Of a DNA stretch of 64,000 nucleotides, positions 37,924-46,620 are shown piece by piece. This stretch comes from Acidobacteriota bacterium. Its GTDB lineage: Bacteria; Acidobacteriota; Terriglobia; Bryobacterales; Bryobacteraceae. The notes beneath the pieces are model-generated. The model was not told where the DNA came from and did no database searches. It saw nothing but the letters and a program-made list of their open reading frames with translations. The DNA is taken from NCBI GenBank assembly GCA_025353165.1, contig JANXRE010000106.1, positions 20,428 to 84,427 on the forward strand, given 5' to 3'. Each line of letters begins with the position of its first letter. Position 1 is the first letter of the stretch. Position numbers and translations under genes: made by a program.

Positions 37924-38903
37924 AATCCAAATACACCCGCTTCGACCGTCGCCGCCTGCGTTTGGCCCCGCTGGCGTCCAGAACACACGACCTTTCGATC
38001 GAGCATTGGCTTGGGCTCGAAGATCCCGCGCCGCCCTTCGAACACGCTGATCTTTCGATCCTGGCGGAACGCATCGAGCAGGCCCGGGAACGAGGCGCGG
38101 CTCGCATCCTTATGTTTGGCGCTCACCTGCTGCGGGCCGGAGTGAGCCGCCACATCGTCGATCTCATGAAGCGCGGCGCATTCACCCACATCGCCATGAA
38201 CGGCGCGGGCATCATTCACGACTTCGAACTGGCGATGATCGGCGCGACCACGGAGAGCGTGGCGCGCTACATCCGCACCGGCGAGTTCGGACTCTGGCGC
38301 GAGACGGGCATCCTCAACGACTGGATTCGTGAGGCCGGCGGTCTTGGCCTGGGCGAAGCAGTCGGCCGCAAAATCCTCGAGAGCGATTTCCCGCATCGGA
38401 AGTTGAGCGTCCTCGCCGCTGCTTACGAGTTTTCCGTTCCGGCGACAGTCCACGTTGGCATCGGTTACGACATCATCCACGAGCATCCGAACTGCGATGG
38501 CGCGGCGATCGGCGCGGCCAGTTACGAAGATTTCCTGATGTTTACGAACAGCGTCGAGAATCTGGAGGGCGGGGTCATGGTGAGTTTCGGCTCGGCGGTC
38601 ATGGCGCCGGAGATCTATCTTAAGGCGCTTTCCATGGCGCGCAACGTCGCGCGCCAGGCGAGAAAGGAAATTCGTAACTTCACCACCGCCGTGTTCGACT
38701 TAATGCCAATCCCGGGAGACTTCCGCCGCGAACTTCCGAAGACAGAGCCGGCTTACTATTTCCGGCCAATTAAGACTATATTAATTCGCACCGTCGCCGA
38801 TGGAGGCGAGAGTTACTATTTCAGCGGCGACCATCGCGCCACGTTCCCGGCTTTGTGGCGGGCAGTTACCCGATCGGGCCTTCCCCCTGCGACAGGGCAG
38901 TGA
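37920..38903 (+). CDS. Deoxyhypusine-synthase-like Rossmann protein
   Basis: A 327-residue cytosolic protein. The segments ARILMFGAHLLRAGVSRHIV, THIAMNGAGIIHDFELAMIG, LGEAVGRKILES and VHVGIGYDIIHEHPNCDGAA match a bacterial family distantly related to deoxyhypusine synthase, an NAD-binding fold. Bacteria lack eIF5A hypusine, so the real reaction is likely a different spermidine- or NAD-linked one, or unknown. The DHS catalytic Lys could not be located with confidence. The start is ATG 37920, in an ATGA overlap with the truncated methyltransferase. Its end overlaps the convergent ABC permease gene by 38 bp. Confidence 0.6.
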   Translation: MKSKYTRFDRRRLRLAPLASRTHDLSIEHWLGLEDPAPPFEHADLSILAERIEQARERGAARILMFGAHLLRAGVSRHIVDLMKRGAFTHIAMNGAGIIHDFELAMIGATTESVARYIRTGEFGLWRETGILNDWIREAGGLGLGEAVGRKILESDFPHRKLSVLAAAYEFSVPATVHVGIGYDIIHEHPNCDGAAIGAASYEDFLMFTNSVENLEGGVMVSFGSAVMAPEIYLKALSMARNVARQARKEIRNFTTAVFDLMPIPGDFRRELPKTEPAYYFRPIKTILIRTVADGGESYYFSGDHRATFPALWRAVTRSGLPPATGQ

Positions 38904-40461
38904 CAAACTGCTCGCGCCGCTGACGAACGGTCGAGACCGCGGATTCCAACGCGATCCGATAGAAGCAGGCCCCGACGACTCCGGTGACCAGCAGGGCCAG
39001 AAAGAAAGCCGGCTCGGATCGAAAAGCCCATCGCGCCGCGTATGCCAGCGCGACCGGAACGGCAGCCACGGGAAACAGGAACGCCAGCAGGAACTGGCTT
39101 TTCGCGGCAGCGCCCGATCGCGTCGTTTTCTGCGGGTTCGATGCGCGGGGCGCGTTCGTCGAAGTGAGATTGCCGATGCTCATCAGGTATAAGCTGAGCA
39201 CGGACGTCACCGAAACAGCCTCCAGAATTCGAACGAGGTTGAGCGGCAGCCGGATTACCGCGCAGGCCAGCGCGATGGCGGTCACTTCCAGCAGGATAAA
39301 GAAAAATGCCGCGATATTCTTCGCCACCAATACGGCCTGGAATCGGACTGGCGCCGTAAGATACACCTGGACGGCATTCCGGTCGAAGCCGAACGTGTTC
39401 CAGAAACACACGTCGCCAAGCATCAGCAAGGCGTAAGCGCTCACCACTACCAGAAAGTTCCGCGCCACGAAACCGCCTCTGCTGTTCATCACCGCCGGGA
39501 TCCAAATCAACAAGCCGAACGAGAAGCCCATTACGAACACCAGCCGGAATCGAGGCGCGCGCGACAGGAACCGCAGTTCCTTTTCGACCAGCGCGGCGAG
39601 CGGATCGCGAAACAATGCCGACGGCCAGCGCAAGAGCCGTTCAATCGCGCCCGTGCCGCGCGACCGCGTTACTGTCGGCGACGAACGGGCGGCGTCCGCA
39701 TCAAACCTCAGCGTCCGCTCAAATTGAGACCGCCCGAACAGGTACGCGAGCGCGACCCAACCGGTAAGCGCCGCAAGGGAGATCATCGCCTGGCGGCCTT
39801 GAACCAAAGCCGCCGTGGCCGACCAGGGCAGCACGGGAACAGTGATGAATCCGAACCATCGCGTCACCCGTTCCTGGCTATTTGTCACGATCACGAATTG
39901 CGGAAGCGCGCAAACCAGCACGAACAGGAACGTGAAGAGTTCCCGGAAGCGCCGCCGCGCGAGCGCCCGCGCCAGCAATTCCTTGATGCCCGATGCGACG
40001 AACAGATTGAAAGCGGCGAACGCGGCAAACCCGGGCGATCCCCATTTGGGGTAGCCGGGATTCATCGCCGCGCCGATCGCCCCGCCAGTCAGCAGGATGA
40101 ACATTTCCAGGGAAGTGAGGGCGCGCAACAGCAGATCGATCCCGAACAGCCGCCGGTGCGGGATGGGGTAGACCAGCAGCTTCCGCATTTCCAGCGCGTA
40201 CCCGGTGGAGGCCATCAGCACCGGCACAACCTGCCAGTAAAGGAGAAGCCCGAACAGAACTCCCGGCAGACGCCGCGCAATGGTCGGGCCAAGGCCGGGC
40301 TCCGACATGACCTTCCCGGCCAGAACGGCCAGCGCCGTAAACAGGCCATACCACAACACGAAGAGGACGGCCGTAAATGCGAAGCCGAGCCCGGAGCGCC
40401 GGCCAGTATTGACCAGCGATCGGACTTGCGCCAATAGGATCGCGCGAACCTGCCCGCTCAT
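38866..40461 (-). CDS. ABC exporter membrane subunit
   Basis: A 531-residue integral membrane protein with about 10-12 hydrophobic segments (for example LGFAFTAVLFVLWYGLFTAL near the start). It is long for ABC-2 permeases and resembles the putative ABC exporter family found beside a CcmA-like ATPase. It overlaps the ATPase gene by ATGA at 40458-40461, so the two form one exporter. Substrate unknown; no substrate-binding protein, hence export. The 3' end overlaps the convergent deoxyhypusine-synthase-like gene. Confidence 0.8.
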   Translation of the reverse strand: MSGQVRAILLAQVRSLVNTGRRSGLGFAFTAVLFVLWYGLFTALAVLAGKVMSEPGLGPTIARRLPGVLFGLLLYWQVVPVLMASTGYALEMRKLLVYPIPHRRLFGIDLLLRALTSLEMFILLTGGAIGAAMNPGYPKWGSPGFAAFAAFNLFVASGIKELLARALARRRFRELFTFLFVLVCALPQFVIVTNSQERVTRWFGFITVPVLPWSATAALVQGRQAMISLAALTGWVALAYLFGRSQFERTLRFDADAARSSPTVTRSRGTGAIERLLRWPSALFRDPLAALVEKELRFLSRAPRFRLVFVMGFSFGLLIWIPAVMNSRGGFVARNFLVVVSAYALLMLGDVCFWNTFGFDRNAVQVYLTAPVRFQAVLVAKNIAAFFFILLEVTAIALACAVIRLPLNLVRILEAVSVTSVLSLYLMSIGNLTSTNAPRASNPQKTTRSGAAAKSQFLLAFLFPVAAVPVALAYAARWAFRSEPAFFLALLVTGVVGACFYRIALESAVSTVRQRREQFVTALSQGEGPIG

Positions 40462-41213
40462 AACCAGTCGAGGGATTCCGTTGTCCGCTCGCCGCCGACC
40501 ATCCGTACGAAGATGTCCTCGAGCGTCTCAGAACCGCTCCGAAGATTGGCCATCGTGTCGCTTGCCAGCAGCTTTCCTTCGTTGAGAATGGCGACGCGAT
40601 CGCAGAGGCGCTCGACAACCTCCAGCACGTGCGACGTGAGGAAGATCGTCGCCCCGCGCCGGACCTGTTCGAGCAGAATGTCTTTCATGAGCCGCGCGCC
40701 GACGGCGTCGACGCCTTCGAATGGCTCGTCCATGAGAAACAGTTCCGGGCGGTGGATCAGCGCCGCCGCCATCGCGACGCGCTTCCGCATGCCCTTGGAG
40801 TATTCCCCGATCAGTTTCCGGCCGGTGTCGCCCAATTCGAAAAGCTCGAGCAGTTCTTTCGCGCGTTCTCGCGCGACCGGACGCTCCAGGCCGTACATCC
40901 GCCCGACGAATTCGATGAACTCGGAACCCGTGAGCTGATCGAACAGCAGCGACTCGTCGGGCACCAGCCCGATGCGCTTCTTAATCTCCAGTTCCCCATC
41001 CGGCACTCGGAAGCCGAGGATCTCGATCTCGCCCGACGTAGGCGGAGCGAGGCCCATCAGCATTCGGATGGTCGTCGTTTTGCCCGCGCCATTCGGCCCA
41101 AGGAATCCGAAGAAGCAACCGCGCGGAACGGTTAGAGTAAGGCCGTCGACGGCCGCGTGAGAGCCGTACACCTTGCGGAGTTCGCGAACTGCGATGGCCG
41201 GGCTTGCTTCCAT
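40458..41213 (-). CDS. ABC transporter ATP-binding subunit
   Basis: A 251-residue CcmA-type nucleotide-binding domain: Walker A GPNGAGKT, Q-loop VPDESLLFDQL, signature EYSKGMRKRV (variant of LSGGQ, normal for this subfamily), Walker B LFLMDEPFEG and the switch His in FLTSHVLEVVER. The C-terminal 40 residues (ILNEGKLLASD and onward) are the usual extension. It drives the membrane subunit encoded immediately downstream. The repeat at 41222 begins 9 nt before its start codon. Confidence 0.92.
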   Translation of the reverse strand: MEASPAIAVRELRKVYGSHAAVDGLTLTVPRGCFFGFLGPNGAGKTTTIRMLMGLAPPTSGEIEILGFRVPDGELEIKKRIGLVPDESLLFDQLTGSEFIEFVGRMYGLERPVARERAKELLELFELGDTGRKLIGEYSKGMRKRVAMAAALIHRPELFLMDEPFEGVDAVGARLMKDILLEQVRRGATIFLTSHVLEVVERLCDRVAILNEGKLLASDTMANLRSGSETLEDIFVRMVGGERTTESLDWL

Positions 41214-41221
41214 CTATTCTG

Positions 41222-41269
41222 CGTGGCGCACGCACTCGTGCGTGCCGCGTCGCCACTCCTGGCGACGCC
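41222..41269 (+). repeat. 48-bp double-hairpin palindromic repeat, copy 2
   Basis: Identical over 48 bp to the minus-strand copy at 8203-8250, with both hairpins intact. It lies between the ABC ATPase start (41213) and the MFS stop (41302), both on the minus strand, so it falls in the leader/promoter region of the ABC exporter and could act as a terminator for transcription through this gap. Confidence 0.85.
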
Positions 41270-41301
41270 TGTTCCGACTGGCGTGTTGTTTCATCACGGG
41301 C

Positions 41302-42426
41302 TTAAAGCGCGAGAGCCACCACCGCCATCAGCACCGAAAACACAGGCAGGATCAGCAGCGCCTTCTTCAGCCGGCGCGGATCGTCGCCCGCGATGCCTCC
41401 GATGATCGGCGAGCTCACCACCAGCCCCAGCCACCCGGCAGTCGTCGCGATGCCCACGGCTGTTGCAGCCGTCGCCGGGAACCGCGTATTCACGACGGCC
41501 AGCGTGGTCGGAAACACGGGAGCCATCGCGATGCCCGCCAGCAGTACCGTCACCCACGCGACCGAATCGCTCTTGGACTGCAGCATGATAAACGTCGTCG
41601 CCGCCATGAGGACACCCGCGCCCACCAGCACCTGCTCCGGCGAAATGCCTTTCAGCACCTGCGAGACGACGACGCGGCCGAGCAGCAATCCGAGCGCGAA
41701 ACCAAGCGACAGGATCGTCAACGCCTTGCCTTCGGAAACACCCTGCGCGATGAGGTGCCGCACCAGCCAGTTCCACACGCCCACTTCGCAGGCTACATAG
41801 AGGAACAGCATCAGCCCGAGTGCGAGCAGCGACGGTTTCGCAAGCAGGTCCGTCACCATCGACACCTGGAACGCGACTTGGCCGGTTGCAACCGGCATCG
41901 GCGCGATGGCGCTCGCAACGAACGCGATTGCGCCCAGCACGCCGGCAAAAACCAGCAGCCGGCCCGTCTGGTTGCGGAACAACCGGGCCGCGATCAGCGG
42001 TGTCACCAGCCCACCGAGCCCGAAGAACAGGTTCAGCAGATTGAACACTCCGCCGGTAGTCAAATCCCCCAACTTGATAAACGGCGGTAACGTGTTCGCG
42101 CCGGTGACGATGGCTCCGCCGCCAATCCCGAGCACGAACATGAACGCCGCGACCACCGTGTAGCCCGTCGCCGCCCGCAGCCCCAACAGCGCCACGACGA
42201 TCAGCCCGAGGCCCAGCAGCAGCCCGACCTTCTTTCCCTCGGTGTCCATCAGCGGACCGACGAACAATCCGCCGGCCATCAGCCCGACGGCCTGCAGCAT
42301 GGCGATGTTGCCGTTCTGTTTCGGGGTCAGGCCGAAGCGCTTGGAGAGATCGGGAAGAATCGTCCCCAGCATGGCGGCAATGATGCCGTACACGAAAATC
42401 GCAAGAACCGCGGCAAGGATAAGCAT
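41302..42426 (-). CDS. MFS transporter (sugar/peptide type, unassigned)
   Basis: A 374-residue major facilitator protein with about 12 helices. The helix 1 stretch is LAVFVYGIIAAMLGTILP-like (FVYGIIAAMLGTI), and the TM2-3 loop is atypical (GPLMDTEGKKVGLLLG). No substrate-specific motif recognised. It is followed on the same strand by the repeat at 41222 and the ABC exporter, with which it may not be cotranscribed. Translated with no obvious Shine-Dalgarno. Confidence 0.85.
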   Translation of the reverse strand: MLILAAVLAIFVYGIIAAMLGTILPDLSKRFGLTPKQNGNIAMLQAVGLMAGGLFVGPLMDTEGKKVGLLLGLGLIVVALLGLRAATGYTVVAAFMFVLGIGGGAIVTGANTLPPFIKLGDLTTGGVFNLLNLFFGLGGLVTPLIAARLFRNQTGRLLVFAGVLGAIAFVASAIAPMPVATGQVAFQVSMVTDLLAKPSLLALGLMLFLYVACEVGVWNWLVRHLIAQGVSEGKALTILSLGFALGLLLGRVVVSQVLKGISPEQVLVGAGVLMAATTFIMLQSKSDSVAWVTVLLAGIAMAPVFPTTLAVVNTRFPATAATAVGIATTAGWLGLVVSSPIIGGIAGDDPRRLKKALLILPVFSVLMAVVALAL

Positions 42427-42607
42427 GGAGCAAGCATCATATCAAACCTGCGCGATGCGAAATCAAGCTTGTAGCGCGGCAGCCTGTGGCGTCATCGGTA
42501 GACGCTACCGGCCTATATCGAACCGGCTCCGGTGCGTCGGGTCTCATCTACCAGGCTGCTGAAAAATGGCCCCGTGTTTTCACGCCAAGACACAGCTCTT
42601 CTGAGAC

Positions 42608-43430
42608 TTATACAGATTGAACTGCCGGGTATAGCAGATTGCGCATCCGCAAGAGGTTGTAAGCGGCGGCCGTGAAGGTAAAGATCCACCCGACTGTTTC
42701 CAGGCCGCATGCCGAGTTTTACGTAACATCCCAACCGTCTTGATCCAGCCAAAGACTTCTTCGATTCGCTTCCGCTTCCGCTGGCTCACCTGGTCACCTG
42801 CATGCCGCGTCGTGCGACCGTCTATCGAGCTGCCGCCGGGACGCTTAACGTTCTGCGAAACATGCGGCGTCACCTTCATACCCCGCATCTCCATCACGAA
42901 GTCCTTGGTGTCGTATGGCTTTATCGGCAGCCAACTTAACGCGCTCCACCCCATATACGCGCTCCGCCATGATCATTGCCGCATCTCGCTCCGCGGTGGT
43001 TGCATTGCAGTAAGTCCGTGTCCACCACCAGCCCGTTCCGATTTCCATCGTCACATTCCCGCAAATACGCCAGCTTCGCCTGATGGCCACCACTTTTGCG
43101 TGCCAGTCGCGCGTCAGGGTCGGTTGTGGACTTGTGGGTGTCGTTGCCCCGCTTCTCGCCGTGGAAATTCACCGTCGGATTGCCGGGATCGTCTGGGGGC
43201 AGTGTCGACTGATCCTTCCGCTGAAAACTCTGGTGGCTCGCCCAAGCTTCGAGGAGTGTCCCGTCTACGCTGAAGTGTTCGTCAAAAAAAAGTCGGATCA
43301 CCCTCCCAAAGCCGGTCTCGATTCTTGGTGAACACCGTCGGAACCCACACGGCCTCGTCCATGTTCAGGCCAACAAACCAACGAAACGCTGAGTCCTGGC
43401 TCGCGACTCTCTCATCCAACTCTTGACGCG
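42608..43430 (-). mobile_element. Decayed IS5-family transposase
   Basis: Read on the minus strand, pieces of one IS5-type DDE transposase occur in order in shifting frames: FRWFVGLNMDEAVWVPTVFT and KNRDRLWEGD (about 43320-43410), FSVDGTLLEAWASHQSF, NPTVNFHGEKRGNDTHKSTT and RNGLVVDTDLLQ (42940-43290), YDTKDFVMEMR, IDGRTTRHAGDQVSQRKRKR with IEEVFGWIKTVG (42730-42920), and a C-terminus FTFTAAAYNLLRMRNLLYP ending at 42608. At least three frameshifts are present and the N-terminal ~60 residues are missing at 43430. CCAGGCTGCTGAAAAA at about 42552-42567 resembles an IS5-type terminal repeat; the matching right end was not found. Confidence 0.8.
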
Positions 43431-43431
43431 T

Positions 43432-43680
43432 TCACTGGCATTTGGGACAATCATCTGACCCGCCTGGACCATTGGGTCTGCAGTAACCAGTGTTACTGGT
43501 GCTACCGTCCCTCGCACCGTTGCAACCCCCGCAGCATGTTTGGCCTTCTTGGTAGTCGGCGCTTGCAGTGCAGCTCGAAATCGCGGCCGCACCAGCCGGA
43601 TCAGACAGTTGGGTCGCCCCAAACGATATCGCCGTAAGGGAGATCGCCGTGAGCAAGAACAGTTTTATTCGATCTAGCAT
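43432..43680 (-). CDS. Small secreted Cys-rich peptide
   Basis: An 82-residue protein with a clear signal peptide (MLDRIKLFLLTAISLTAISF) and a mature part with seven Cys in about 45 residues: SSC, TCCGGC, GYC, DDC and PKC, set in Gly/Ser/Asn-rich sequence. The ATG at 43680 begins the signal peptide; upstream codons are Pro/Arg-rich and unlikely. Function unknown; it could be a disulphide-stabilised peptide or bind a metal. It abuts the truncated transposase, so the IS deletion may have ended at its stop. No transporter or modification enzyme adjoins it. Confidence 0.6.
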   Translation of the reverse strand: MLDRIKLFLLTAISLTAISFGATQLSDPAGAAAISSCTASADYQEGQTCCGGCNGARDGSTSNTGYCRPNGPGGSDDCPKCQ

Positions 43681-43754
43681 ACGGGCAAGTGTACCCCGCC
43701 CCCCCCCGGGCGGCCGAGAGGTGCTCCGCGAAACTGGGAACATACACACGGTCG

Positions 43755-43992
43755 TCGCCGATTTACTTCACGTCGGGATTGAAAGGCGCGCTGCTGATCT
43801 GCCACGGGATGGTGGACACCAACGTGTTCTTCCAGGTCGGTGCGGCTCGCCCAGAAGTTGATCGAGCCGCGGAAGAATAATTGGGAACTGGCACCGTATC
43901 TGGTCGAGGATCACGGGTTTATTCAGCCCGGCAGTTGGGCGGACGATTACAAGCGTATACTCAAGCTGTTCGACACCAACCTGAAAAGATAG
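43755..43992 (+). pseudogene. C-terminal fragment of an S9 prolyl oligopeptidase
   Basis: SPIYFTSGLKGALLICHGMV then DTNVFF gives the loop with the catalytic Asp of S9 peptidases. After a frameshift near 43840 comes ELIEPRKNNWELAPYLVEDH then GFIQPGSW, with the catalytic His, and DDYKRILKLFDTNLKR to a normal TAG at 43992. The N-terminal propeller and Ser nucleophile are gone. The upstream junction is near 43750. Confidence 0.78.
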
Positions 43993-44006
43993 GAGCGGGA
44001 GGGGCC

Positions 44007-44417
44007 ATGGCCCAGCACGTGAAGATTCTCGGCGTTCTGCACATCGCGCTCGGCGTGTTCGGAGTACTTGCGGCCATCATTGTGTTCGCGGTACTCGGGG
44101 GACTTGCGGGTGTCATCGGCGGCGGCTTCATCCACGACGTGGACGCCGATGCGAGGATGGCCGCGCCCATCCTGGGCGTGATCGGCGTTGGCGTCACGGC
44201 GCTGATTCTGATCCTCTCGGTTCCCGGCATTATCATCGGCGTGGGACTGGTCCAGTTCCGGCCGTGGGCGCGCATAGGGGGCATCGTTCTATCGGCGCTG
44301 GATCTGCTGCACATTCCATTCGGCACGATTCTCGGTGTCTATGGGCTCTGGGCGCTGATGCAACCGCAGACGGAGGCCCTCTTCGTCAGCCGGCCGGCCT
44401 ATCAACCTCCCAGGTAG
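44007..44417 (+). CDS. Small four-helix membrane protein
   Basis: A 136-residue protein with about four hydrophobic helices: ILGVLHIALGVFGVLAAIIV, IIVFAVLGGLAGVIGG, LGVIGVGVTALILILSVPGI and GIVLSALDLLHIPFGTILGV, followed by a soluble tail ending ALFVSRPAYQPPR. The ATG at 44007 has GGGAGG about 7 nt upstream. Family not identified; the pattern recalls small 'helix-loop' proteins predicted in many acidobacterial genomes. It lies in the island of broken genes but itself appears intact. Its last 16 bp overlap the convergent permease remnant. Confidence 0.68.
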   Translation: MAQHVKILGVLHIALGVFGVLAAIIVFAVLGGLAGVIGGGFIHDVDADARMAAPILGVIGVGVTALILILSVPGIIIGVGLVQFRPWARIGGIVLSALDLLHIPFGTILGVYGLWALMQPQTEALFVSRPAYQPPR

Positions 44418-45416
44418 AAGAACCGCGCGATGAACAGCGCGGTGAGCACGTACACTAGCCAGCCGACCTTGCGGAACTCGCCGCGCAAAATTCTCAGCAG
44501 GGTGTAACAGCAGAAGCCGAACGCGAGGCCGTTGGCGATGCTGAAAGTCGGCAGGATGGTCGTGATGGCGAGAAAGGCCGGGGGTGCGACCAGCGGGTCC
44601 TCCCGATCGATCTCCTTTGCGTGGGACGCCATCAGCGAGCCCACCAGGATCAACGCCGGCGCGGTCGCGAACGCCTGGACTGCGCCCACCACCGGAGCGA
44701 TGAACAGCGCAACAAGTAAGAGGATGCCGGTGACGATCGCGGTCACGCCCGTTCGCCCGCCGGCCACACCGCCAGCCGCGTTTTCGATGTAGCTGGTGAC
44801 GGTCGATGTGCCTGCCGCCGACCCGGCGATAGTGGCCATCGAATCGGAACAGGCCCGCCTTTTTGCCGACGCCGACCAACGTCCCGAGATTGTCGAACAG
44901 ATCGACGAACAGGAACACGAAGACGATCTCGAGCAGACCCACGCGGAGAGCGCCCGGGATATCGAGCCGGAACCAGGTCGCGGTGAGCCCGGACCAATCG
45001 TAAGCCGCGGGAGTCCAGGTAATCTGTCCGAATGCCGCGCCGATTCCGGCCGTTGCCAAAACCCCGATCAGGATCGCGGCGCGAACGCGCCAGACCATTA
45101 ACGCCGCCATCAGGATCTGGCCGAAGATGGCCGGCAGCGTTTTCGGATCGCGCAGGTTGCCGAGCGTTACCGTTGTCGCCGGATTCGGAGCGATGATGCC
45201 AGCGTTTCGAAAACCGATCAGCGCGATGAACAGCCCGATGCCGACCGCTACCGCGGCGTAGAGTTCCGCCGGAAGCGCCGAGACGATGAGCTGCCGGATG
45301 CCGACGAAGGTCAGCAAAAGTTAGATCACGCCCGACAGGAAGACCGCGCCGAGAGCGACCTGCCACGGGATGCCCATTCCCCTGACGACCGTACAAGTGA
45401 ATTAGGCGTTCAGCCC
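44402..45416 (-). pseudogene. NCS2 purine-type permease, C-terminal part (split gene)
   Basis: Minus-strand remnant of an AzgA-like NCS2 permease from codon ~88 onward: LNA, a TAG-type stop, then VVRGMGIPWQVALGAVFLSG, another stop, LLLTFVGIRQLIVSALPAEL, and so on to LLEIVFVFLFVDLFDNLGTL. A one-base insertion near 44846 shifts the frame into MATIAGSAAGTSTVTSYIEN and the true C-terminus (FIARFFYLGG) at 44402. It therefore has two stops and one frameshift. The N-terminal 87 codons lie at 47373-47632, separated by the foreign insert. Rejoined, the gene would encode about 424 residues, normal for the family. Confidence 0.88.
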
Positions 45417-45417
45417 C

Positions 45418-46620
45418 AACGCCGACAACGCGGCCGAATTGTTTCCTGATTACGCGGCATCGCGCGATTCACGCACTCAGTACCGCGCCGCGGTTCATCC
45501 CGCCGCGCAGTGGGTCCGCGACGAGTTGTTCCAGCGATCCATGGCGGATCCGGCAGTTAAGGAAGTGGTCTTCACCGCAGGTGGAAACGGGGCAGGGAAG
45601 ACAACATTCGGCGCACCAGAAGGATCCGTTGTACTGGACTCGACCGCAAGCAATCTGGAACATTCACGCGGGCTCGTTCAAAGCGCGCTCGATGCGGGAA
45701 AGGGGATTCAGATCGCCTATACCTACCGGCCGATCGACGAAGCCTTGAACAATGGCGTCCTCGACCGCGCGCTCGACCAGGGGCGAACTGTCCCGATCTC
45801 GACGCTGATCCAAACTCACGAAGGATCGGCCAAGACGGTTCGTGAACTGTATGACGAGTACCGCGGCAACCCGATGGTGAACTTCACCTTCACAGACAAC
45901 GGTGGCGCGGGACCTCGGCCCGGCACTATTGATCTCGCCACGCAGCGGGACTATGCTGGCACCAGAGATTCTCTCCATGCCATCCTCGAATCCCGCCGAG
46001 CCGAACTCCCCGCAGCCATCTACCTGGCCACCAAAGGTGCCGGGCTTAGTGGAGCGCGGCAGGGAAATCCAGGAGCACGGCCTCCGCAATCTCCGGAAAG
46101 CAGCGCAAGAGAAGAAAGCCCGGCAGGGCGTCCAGCGCCCCGAGTGGACGCCGGAACAACTCGAGAAGGGCCCGCGGTACATGGAACTCCTGCGGCAAGC
46201 GCGGGACGCGTCCCTGGAGGAGCGACGGAAGTCCTCGTCCCAGGCGAAGACCGCACCCTCCGGGGCCGCTACGAAGTCCGCGAACTCTCCGCCATCCAGC
46301 CCTCGCACGTAGGGCAGACCTTCAGTCCGAACCCCCGCCATACGCGCAAGAACGAGCGCGATTACTCCAAGGCGGAAAATCAGCAGCGCGTCGTAGAGAA
46401 CAGCTCCGAGGAGAAATTCAACCCGCGCTATCACATCACCGACAACCCCGACGCATCGAACGGGCCCCCGGTCGTAGACGAAAACGGGAGCATACTCGGC
46501 GGAAACTCCAGGGGGATGATCCTGCAGCGCGTCTATGGGCGCAACGGGCGCGGCGCGAACGCTTACCGGACTCTACTCGAAAAGCAGGCGGCCCAGTTCG
46601 GAATCGACCCGCGCGAATCC
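45418..46620 (+). pseudogene. Zeta-toxin-like P-loop domain plus start of ParB-like domain
   Basis: The frame is open from the insert edge (upstream in-frame TAG at 45403 lies in the permease). After SPNADNAAELFPDYAASR comes a P-loop domain: VVFTAGGNGAGKTT (Walker A), then VLDSTASNLE, IAYTYRPIDEALNNGVLDRA, VPISTLIQTHEGSAKTVREL and FTFTDNGGAG, like the zeta-type kinase domains of phage and conjugative polyvalent proteins. A Pro/Ala/Arg-rich linker (46045-46210) leads to TEVLVPGEDRTLRGRYEVRE, LSAIQPSHVGQTFSPNP and VVDENGSILGGNSRGMILQR, the start of a DdrB-like ParB-superfamily domain. It frameshifts near 46620. The first in-frame start codon is TTG 45439, within conserved sequence. Confidence 0.72.
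45978..46312 (+). other. Alternative-frame ORF over the zeta/ParB linker
   Basis: In the +1 frame relative to the zeta domain an ATG at 45978 opens a 111-codon ORF whose middle reads like a charged helical protein (VERGREIQEHGLRNLRKAAQ, RQGVQRPEWTPEQLEKGPRY, MELLRQARDASLEERRKSSS). The other frame is low-complexity there. Either this is a small gene overlapping the linker or the zeta and ParB parts were once separate genes with this ORF between them. Too uncertain to call a CDS. Confidence 0.3.

Noticed and set aside
44007..44417. The small membrane protein as a holin of a phage remnant
   Set aside because: Four helices with a soluble Pro-rich tail and no adjacent lysin or phage structural genes; its neighbours are broken metabolic genes.
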